From Megamerina dolium (Eukaryota > Arthropoda > Insecta > Diptera > Megamerinidae), in assembly GCA_963854835.1 (NCBI GenBank), contig OY978527.1, positions 34,954,540 to 35,018,539 of the forward strand: a DNA stretch of 64,000 nt, written 5' to 3'. A program made the position numbers and the translations under genes. Shown piece by piece: positions 57,006 through 64,000 of this stretch (within the stretch, counting starts at the first letter, position 1; every line of letters begins with the position of its first letter). The notes beneath the pieces are model-generated. The model saw only the letters and a list, made by a program, of their open reading frames with translations, did no database searches and was not told the origin of the DNA.

Positions 57006-59579
57006 ATGTTTAAAGATTTACCAGGAAATGTAAGTATTCTGTGTTTCGAATATGAAACAGTTACAAAACTGAAATTTTAGGATACGAAAAAGCGAAAGAA
57101 GAAACAATCGGTCAAGCATAGCCGAGATCGAATATTTTCACAAAGCTCAACCTCATCACGACCATCAAGAATGAGTTTCATGGCGGCGTACGCAAACGAA
57201 ATCTTCAAAGCACTTGAATCTCGTGAAATTGCAAGGGTAACAATTTTACTTTGCCATTGAATTAATTAAATAAATTGAAACTACGTGATGGCCACTTTTC
57301 ATATATTAGGTTCTTGAACGTATTGATGGCAAGGAGGTTGATGTTACACCTAAACCGATAACATTACTTTCACATATGGACAGATTCGAAACATTGATAG
57401 AACGTCTACGGCACGAAGCCTTGTTGGTACGACGTTCAAGCTATACCAGCTTGAGAAGTACAGCACTTCCATCTAGTGGTCGTATAGGGGGTATGGGTGC
57501 ATTTCGTATATCAATGGATGATATCTTAAAAGGAGTACGGTTAATATTTTTGTTGGACAGTTTTATTCGTATCACTGTTTTGTTTCTGTTGGTTTACAGA
57601 TTGGTAGTACTCATCTGACATTTCATGAAGAGGGCAGTTTTGGATCGCTAACCTTGCCGCCACCCATGGAACACACTAAACATAGACTGCCTTTTATAAA
57701 GATCGTACTACGCAGGACAGACGATATTGTACTATATGAACAGCGCAGTTTAACAGCATTGCGAGACACAAAGGAAGGGGTCTCAGTCGAAGAGGATAAC
57801 AAACTCTATGATAATTTGACCATAGGCAAAGGAAAGGTACGTCGTCGTTCCGAAGCTGAGGCACAAACCAATGAGGTTCTGGTAAAATCACGTGCCGTGA
57901 ATACAGCTCGTAGGGAAGCCGAGGTTGTTGGCACGTATGTCTCGAATTTCGAAATGTTCGACACATACGAAGCTCTATTAGAAGAGCATGGCATCCAGAA
58001 AGAGAAGCAACCACCACCTGCCGAAACCGGCGAATTAATGAAATCGCAGAATGAGGGGAAGAAGCAAATCGACCAGTCTATTCGCATAGTAAAATTGCCC
58101 AGCTTTCAGCTGGCTAGCATGATAATCAAACGTCTATTGGCAAGCAATGAATTTGAGGATAGTCAACGTCGTTTTCGCAATATGATTCTTCGTCATCCAC
58201 TGGACATGAATGTTCGATATGATTATCAGTTGCGTGTGCTCTTCCGCTACTCGCCACGATTTAAGGATCGTAAACGTCGTGCTGTTGCCGACATAAGCAT
58301 TTGCCCAAATAATGGTGATATTATGGCTGTTGCCTATGGCATATATTCGTTCTCGGCAATGCTTGTACCCAAATCGGGTTATGTATGTATTTGGAATATT
58401 AAGAATGCTGGTGATCCGGAACGTTCCTATTTTTACAATGTTCCGGTTGTTTCAGTCGAATTCTCACCATTCGTGCCATCATTGGTGGCCGTTGGTCTGT
58501 ATGATGGTTCGGTCGAAGTGCGTGACATTATGAACTATAACGATCCGCCTGTGGCAGTGTCACAGCGTCAGACATCGCCCGGCTGCGAGCCAGTTATTGC
58601 CATCAAATGGATTAAACAGAACGAGTCTACAGATGCCACCGAAATCGATCCATTTCTAACGCTGTCACAAGATGGATCTGTTACGAAATTTCGCATCATC
58701 AATAGCCCCTATTTGTTGGGATTCAAACAAATGTTGCTGGAACGTGTCGAAGGTGAGCCCGAAGGTTTGCCAATGAAAACCGCCAAAAATGTAGATCAAC
58801 AGGCTAATCGCTGTCCACAAGGATTGAATTTGACAATGCATCCGTTGCATCAGGATATTTATTATGTGCTAACGGACGAAGGTTGTCTGCACAAATGCTC
58901 GACAAATTATCCACATCAATATCTGGAAGTGTTAAAAACGCATGATGGCTCTGTGAATTGTCTCGATTTTTCACCATGGTCACCAAAACTTTTTCTTACA
59001 TGTGGCAATGATTGGTAGGTAGGTGGCTCTCTTTATCATTGCTCTGCCTTATGCGTCCATATTCTTTTGCCAGGAATATACGCGTTTGGATCGATGGCAT
59101 TTTTCAGCCACTTATTACGCTCAATAATCAATTGGCTCCGGTACATTGTGCCTATTGGAGTCGTACACATTCGACCGTAATAGTTGCATTGAATCGTCGT
59201 ACCTTAGAAATTTGGGATATCAGACGAAATTTATTGCAACCACTCTCATCTACGAAATTGGATACATCGTTTAATACATTGGCTGTGTTAGTATAAGTAG
59301 ATATATGTATGTACCTGAGTGCATCAATTTCATTTGTATGGTAGGTTCTCAAAATGTGGCAACTCTATTGCCATTGGCAATGAACGTGGCAATGTTCTAT
59401 TGTGCGGTCTAGATGGGATGCCGTTTCCACCACATTTTCAATATGAAGAATTGGAAAAAGCTATTTATAAAGCGGTGGCGCCATGTCCCAATTTGATTAT
59501 CGAACTCAAGAGTATCGGCTACTTTGGTTATCCCAAAATCAAACGTGGCGGTGGCGCAGGCTTTAAGTCTAAACATTAG
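57006..59579 (+). CDS. Dnai4: Axonemal dynein intermediate chain, DNAI4/WDR78-like (Dic61B-like), six exons
   Basis: Exons: 57006-57029, 57081-57236, 57310-57534, 57600-59014, 59074-59286, 59345-59579. All introns are GT-AG, 51-73 nt, and the joined frame encodes 755 residues. The start is chosen for its fly-like context (CAAAATG). The basic stretch KKRKKKQ lies at residues 11-17, and RIDGKEVDVTPKP near 63-76 recalls the DVTP block of this family. WD repeats fill the C-terminal half: GYVCIWNIKN near 395, VVSVEFSPFVPSLVAVGLYD near 420, HKCSTNYPHQYLE near 570, SVNCLDFSPWSPKLFLTC then GNDWNIRVW near 590-612, and LEIWDI near 650. The order matches vertebrate WDR78 (GLVCCWSIKNP-PER, HKCS-SYNEQYL). 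Family role: intermediate chain of the inner-arm I1/f dynein in motile axonemes, so expression in sperm and chordotonal neurons is expected. It is somewhat shorter than vertebrate members. WDR63/DNAI3 is the alternative and fits less well. No stop or frameshift interrupts it. Confidence 0.88.
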
Positions 59580-59817
59580 TTTTACTGCATTTAAGATTCG
59601 TAACTGTAGTTGCTACCGTTGCTTGATCTGCATATTGAATTATGAAATGCTTTGATACTATTTAAATGTGTTGTTAATTTAAGGAGAACCCGTTTGTTCT
59701 GTTCTTCCGCTATTGTTGGTCAGTTTTTTACAAGATTTTTTCATAAAACTTAATACCGCCAACATATACATATACTGATAAGTGAGTTTGCCTCTATGTC
59801 TTTATAGTTAAGAATTG
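59580..59817. other. 3' flank of the dynein gene
   Basis: No canonical AATAAA is seen in the first 150 bases after the stop; CATAAA near 59741 is the nearest variant. The next element starts 240 bp downstream. Confidence 0.5.
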
Positions 59818-60452
59818 AAGCTGAAGCTCCATACCATGTTTTTCAGGGGTTTGTAGCTTCAGCCGCTCAAGCCTGAAAAATGATTTAGTGCAATTGTATG
59901 GAAGCTGCTACACAACCAAAATCCAAAAAGTCTGAAAAGCTTGAAAGTTGTTAAACTTCGAACTTCTCTCAGGCTGTGCAGGTTTTTCAAGCGTCTTCTG
60001 ACAGTTAACTCATTCGAACACTAGTGCTGGTGAATATGATTTTAGGAATGGTGTAATCGAAATCACTTGCGATATTTTAATAGAATTTTACACCAATTTC
60101 AGACAATAAAAGAAATGGAAACATTTTATTATGGTATATGAAAATCAATATGAAATAGGTGTAGAAAAGCACTGAATCATATAAAATTAAATGATAAAAG
60201 AAGTATCCATGAAGCGATAAACTTCTGCAAAGAAACTAAAGGTTGTTCATTTGATAAAATAATCTTTTTAACGTTAAATAAGGGAAATTTACAAAGAATA
60301 GTGTTTATAATGAAAAGGTTTTTCAAATTTCAAAACATCGAACGTCGAGCGCGGAAAGTGTGATGTAGAGTTGCTCGCCTGAAACGCCTGTACGGCCTGA
60401 ACGACTTCGAAAGCCGCTAACGCCTGACAAACCTAATATGGAGCTTCAGCTT
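59818..60452. mobile_element. Short inverted-repeat element (MITE-like), family unknown
   Basis: The left end reads AAGCTGAAGCTCCATACCAT, GTTTTTCAGGGGTTTG. The reverse complement of the right end reads AAGCTGAAGCTCCATATTAG, GTTTGTCAGGCG. The two ends match in the outer 16 bases and then imperfectly for about 60 (TCAGG, GGCT/GCCGCT, CAGGCC/CAAGCC). Inside are further CTGAAAAG/CAGGC motifs and no reading frame. The length is about 635 bp. No target-site duplication is obvious. It does not match the DD34D, DD41D or TGATCAAAAAG ends elsewhere in the window. Confidence 0.65.
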
Positions 60453-60662
60453 AAAAGCCACTTGACCCCTTCAGGAAAATATGTCGCATCTATTTAAATG
60501 TTAAATTATTCCCGTGACAATTCAAGAAACGAAATGGGCTATAAATAAAAAAATTATGATTTTTTGCTTCAATGAATTAGTTCAATTTATTACGTTTCAT
60601 GGATCTAGATATAGTATAGACTTACAATATAATAATAACAGTTAAATTGGACTAGTATACTT

Positions 60663-61067
60663 TTAGAAATTAGATTAGGTTAGATTAGGTTAGGTGGCTA
60701 CCATCTCTCTGAGAGGACACACTTAGGCCAGAAAGGCCTATTGTGATACCACCGAGGTTCTCTTCCAATACTGTTGTGCGTGTTAAATTTGGACAGCATT
60801 AAAAGGAACTTACTTATATTAGCAGGTTCCGAACGGCAAAACCCTTGTGACATCACTCTAACTTAGTTTTGTTCGCAGAGCTCTTTTTTAAGAAGCATTT
60901 TTAGCAAATTGTTACTGCCGGAAAAATTGTAATTTCCCGCCGACAGGTGGCTACCGTTTGAAAGAAAAACCTTTACGATATTAGATTTTGTTATTCTTCA
61001 GCCGGGGATTGAACCTACGAACTACAGATCAGAAGGCCAATGTACTAACCACTGAGCTACGGCACCC
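60663..61067 (-). mobile_element. tRNA-derived SINE, copy G (near full length, with 3' tail)
   Basis: This is the most complete copy. On the minus strand: GGTGCCGTAGCTCAGTGGTT (box A), TTGGCCTTCTGATCTGTAG, GTAGGTTCAATCCCCGGCTG (box B), the middle section with TCTTTCAAACGGTAGCC, AAAGAGCTCTG, AGTGATGTCACAAGGG, CGGAACCTGCTAATATAAG, AATTTAACACGCACAACAGT, ATTGGAAGAGAACCTCGG, then the tail TGGTATCACAATAGGCC, TGGCCTAAGTGTGTCC and a simple-repeat end of CTAACCTAAT units. It is about 405 bp. The arrangement tRNA head, unrelated body, LINE-like tail and simple repeat is that of a SINE. Confidence 0.9.
61004..61059 (-). promoter_or_regulatory. Internal RNA polymerase III promoter (boxes A and B) of SINE copy G
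   Basis: Box A TAGCTCAGTGGTTAG is the reverse complement of 61045-61059. Box B GGTTCAATCCCC is that of 61004-61015. Spacing and sequence fit a tRNA-type internal promoter. Whether it is still used cannot be told. Confidence 0.75.
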
Positions 61068-61229
61068 TAGTCTAACTTATAAGATAAGTTAACCCAAATA
61101 AAAACACCGTCCGATAGAGATTAGTACACAAGAAAGAATGCAACTGATTTTGAAAATATGAAAATATAAGTGAACCTCACCGAGCCGGCTCACTGTAAGC
61201 CACGGAAAAAACAACTGCGAATAGACTAG

Positions 61230-62490
61230 AACAACTGCAAAGGGTAATTAACTCCAGCATCACTAGGTGCCTTCACACGACTCCGACGGCAACACTCAAT
61301 GTTATTTTGGATATGCTGTCATTGGATTTAATTGTACAAATAAATACGATCATTAGTACACACAGACTGATGCATATCGGGTTCATACCACAAGATCTGC
61401 ATGTAAATGGTCACCGCTCCATTGTTAAAGATAGGAGACGAGACGAGAGCTTTTGGATGCCTCTTAACTTAATGCCTCCGCGATATATCTTAAACAGGAA
61501 ATATAAAACTCACGTCCCAAACAGAATAGACTGGGATAACTCAAAAATCAGTCTTACCTATGATGACATTGTATAGTTTACTGATGGATCCAAGACTGAA
61601 GAAGGCACAGGATCTAGAATATATTGTCCCAATACCTAAATGTCAGTCAGTCTTGGTACCTTAGCAACCGTCTTTCAAGCGGAAGTCTGTCCCTATAGGA
61701 AAAGAGTTATTATAATGTCGGACAGTCAGGCTGCAATAAAAGCCTGACGGCTAATCTTCTTCAACAACTATCAATCAGGAATCAAGTGATAGTACATTGG
61801 ATTCCAGCACACGGTGGCTACGGATGCAGACAGATTAGCAAGGGAGGGAGCTGAAAAACGACCATTTGGAACCGAACCGATCTTAGTTATCAGCAAAGCT
61901 CATTACAGAAATTGCATTAAGCCAGAATACATGACCAAAGCAAACGTAAGATGGTCAAAAACTATTGGTATGGAATGTACCAAAGCTTTCTTTCCGCAGT
62001 ACTCAGTCAAAAATTCAAAATACCTTCTTAGTTTGAGCAGAGCATAACTAAAACTTATGGCAAGTATAATTAGTGGATACTGTCTATTAAACAAACATAA
62101 AACCCGTATGACAGACATTGAAATATGTAGATTCTGTATGGAAGATGATGAGATATTCATACACCTAATCACAGAATGTCCAGCCCTTGTACATGTGAGG
62201 AAACAAACACTTGGGAGGGAAATATACAAACTATCTGTCTGAACTTGAACTCACAAGAATCAAAACGTTCATTGAGAAAATAGGATGATATAAGTGAGTG
62301 CCATAGACAGCAAGTGTCTATGGCACTCACCAATCTAATCTAATGTAAGCTGGATGAATATTCTAGGCTCTACCCGAATCTCGGATTGGTTCCTAAGGTA
62401 AATGGAATAGTCCATCTATGGCATCACAATGGACCTCACTTGGCCATAGTGAGCCCAAGCGGACAACCGCCTCAACGTAGCCTAACCTTC
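61230..62490 (+). mobile_element. RNase H-type LINE 3' end: RNase H, Cys tail and 3' UTR
   Basis: Near 61570 the RNase H opens as FTDGSKTEEGTGSRIYCPN after an in-frame stop, with the DGSK Asp kept. FQAEVCPYRKRVIIMSDSQA and AIKA follow near 61675-61745, then ADRLAREGAEKRPFGTEP near 61820. After KYLLSLSRA come MASIISGYCLLNKHKTR and DIEICRFCMEDDEIFIHLIT, ECPALVHVRKQT (the C-x2-C-H-C tail), ending at a TGA near 62240. The 3' UTR holds a 16-bp hairpin and ends TGGCATCACAATGGACC, ACTTGGCCATAGTGAGCCC, GTAGCCTAACCT. Several stops and frameshifts make it dead, but it is one of the better copies. Confidence 0.85.
62294..62330 (+). repeat. Perfect 16-bp hairpin in the LINE 3' UTR
   Basis: GTGAGTGCCATAGACA is followed by a 5-base loop and TGTCTATGGCACTCAC, the exact reverse complement. 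It lies about 55 bp after the tail domain's stop codon. It could be an RNA structure recognised by the LINE's reverse transcriptase, or a local inverted duplication. Confidence 0.9.
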
Positions 62491-62494
62491 AGAA

Positions 62495-63680
62495 AGTGTT
62501 TTTTATAGGAATCTATAGGAAAATTTTAATTCGTGAAACTGGGGGGACAATGAAATTTCGAAATCAATTTCACAACCAGAAAACTTCATATCTTTGGAGA
62601 AAATGTGTTGGCACGCTTAGGACTAGAAATAATACCGATTTTGAGAAAAACAAAAGATTGGTTGTTATATCATCTACTACTTCAGAGGCCCAAATTTATA
62701 AATTTGCTTCTGAACAGACAACGTGTAAGACGAAAACTTAATTTAACATTCTAAACATTTCTTTTGCGTGTACATAGGTCGATAATAAACATTCAATACA
62801 AAATAAGAAGCATTCGATAAATCCACTTAAATTTCAAATTCAATTAAAACAATTTTAAGTTTAAATTCTACATTCGTTTAAAACGAATCAAAAACAATCA
62901 AAAAGAAAAGAGAATAAAATTGAAATATTGCAAAAATAACTTGTGTAGTTTTCACCACAGGCGATATTTCTATCAATTGAATAAAATATGCATATTCTTT
63001 TTAATATAATAATATCAGCAAAAACTTCCATATACAAAATGACTTTTTGTTGTACACAATTGAATGAATGTGTTAATGTTAAAAGTATCAATTAAAAATA
63101 TATATATATATATATCTCATTTACTTAATTATCATTTTTATTTTATTGTATTGCATTTATTCAATTTAATATGGTTAACATATGCCATATAGATCTATAT
63201 GTACGCTTACATACACCTTTATTGTATTTAATTGTTTATATTTGTCTGTACGATCAATACTGAATTCAATGAATTCCAATCACAATTAATTTAATAATAT
63301 TGTAAAATTATACAGAAATAAAGAATATAATTAAATGCATATACACATATGATAGATCAACTACTCAAAAGCAGTACATTTTTACCATATGTTTTTTTAT
63401 TTACAAATATTTTGTAAAGCATACATTTGTAAAACATTCGAATTATTCACTTGAATATTTGCATGCATGAACGCATACAGTACGTCCATCATATCATATG
63501 TTATAATATATTCATTTATTTAGTTTAGGTATTTATTTATATTCATATTTGTTTCAGTTCAGAGTTTAAATAAAATATATCCACTTCTTTGAGTAGACCA
63601 AAATGATTACTTTGTATAGGGGAGACAACATATAATGGTCCAAAACAGGCACAATTATTTGTATTTGTATTATGTCAAAG
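62495..63680. other. Intergenic, nothing recognised
   Basis: Very AT-rich sequence with a TA run at 63099-63114. No gene is seen. Confidence 0.6.
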
Positions 63681-63686
63681 TATGAC

Positions 63687-63897
63687 GTGAGTGCCGAAGC
63701 TCATCTGTCGGCAGGCTATTGGCAATTCTTCTAAAAGTGAAAAAACTCAGAAAAAGTGATGTCATAGGTCTTTCCTAATCGGAATCGGCTAATATAAGTA
63801 GGTCCCTTCTAATACTCTCCAAACATTTAACAACCACGACAGTATTGAAAGAGAAGCTCGGCCGAAGGGCCCTTCGATGTTCATAAGTGCCACATAT
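63687..63897 (+). mobile_element. tRNA-derived SINE, copy H (deleted head)
   Basis: It starts GTGAGTGCCGAAGCTCAT with only the beginning of the tRNA head. It then jumps to ACTCAGAAAAAGTGATGTCA, TCGGCTAATATAAGTAGG, TCCCTTCTAATACTCTCC, AACATTTAACAACCACGACA and GAAAGAGAAGCTCGGCC. The tail TTCATAAGTGCCACATAT matches copy C, so it belongs to that 3' subfamily. Confidence 0.85.
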
Positions 63898-64000
63898 TTT
63901 TTGTTTTTTACGTTAAAGTATGCCTGCCCGAGGTAGCGGATATGTGAACCCTTGATTGACGTGAGTTCGCTGTTTCTTTATCTCTCACAATGGTGAAGGC

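Noticed and set aside
1..64000. CRISPR arrays, operons, riboswitches, phage or plasmid functions
   Set aside because: The window is eukaryotic. No regularly spaced repeats with unique spacers and no clustered prokaryote-like genes are present.

Overview
The window is nuclear DNA of an insect, most likely a higher fly and plausibly a tephritid fruit fly. It is strongly AT-rich and full of short microsatellites. It carries one intact split gene with five introns of only 51-73 nt, and a crowd of decayed transposons of types usual in flies: mariner, DD41D 'rosa', maT, RTE-like and RNase H-bearing LINEs, Jockey, and tRNA-derived SINEs. The fly assignment rests on this overall pattern, not on a marker gene.

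The only complete protein gene is at 57006-59579 (+). It has six exons encoding 755 residues, a WD-repeat axonemal dynein intermediate chain of the DNAI4/WDR78 type (Drosophila Dic61B is the likely counterpart). Its neighbours are mobile-element remains, so it has no visible functional partner here.

Layout. 0-10 kb: a LINE tail, a decayed RTE LINE (3.7-5.6 kb), two SINEs, a second RTE fragment and a maT scrap. 10-25 kb: a noncoding repeat array (10.8-11.7), a mariner (13.3-14.1), a Jockey tail abutting a SINE (14.3-15.0), a long-inverted-repeat element (15.5-16.0), three RNase H/Cys-tail LINE fragments on the minus strand (17.9, 19.5, 23.5), a mariner half (20.9-21.3) and an unexplained Cys-rich reading frame (22.8-23.0). 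27-32 kb: an RTE tail, an old mariner, then a mariner (28362-30061) split by a nested DD41D element (28726-29917) with clear inverted repeats, then an RTE copy with an internal tandem duplication. 34-42 kb: a maT remnant, a mariner, and the best RTE copy (39581-41953) inside a 17-bp target-site duplication. 42-52 kb: an RNase H LINE, a SINE, a DD41D-like relic and a mariner with a mutated active site. 55-64 kb: a SINE, an RT fragment, the dynein gene, a short inverted-repeat element, a near full-length SINE, an RNase H LINE ending in a hairpin, and a last SINE.

The most interesting pattern is a tRNA-derived SINE family with about eight copies on both strands. Its 3' tail in one subfamily resembles the 3' end of the RNase H LINE at 61.2-62.5 kb, which suggests a SINE and its partner LINE in one window. 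I found no CRISPR array, operon, prokaryotic system or genuine tRNA/rRNA gene. Clade names for elements rest on recognised protein motifs; no alignment or database search was run.
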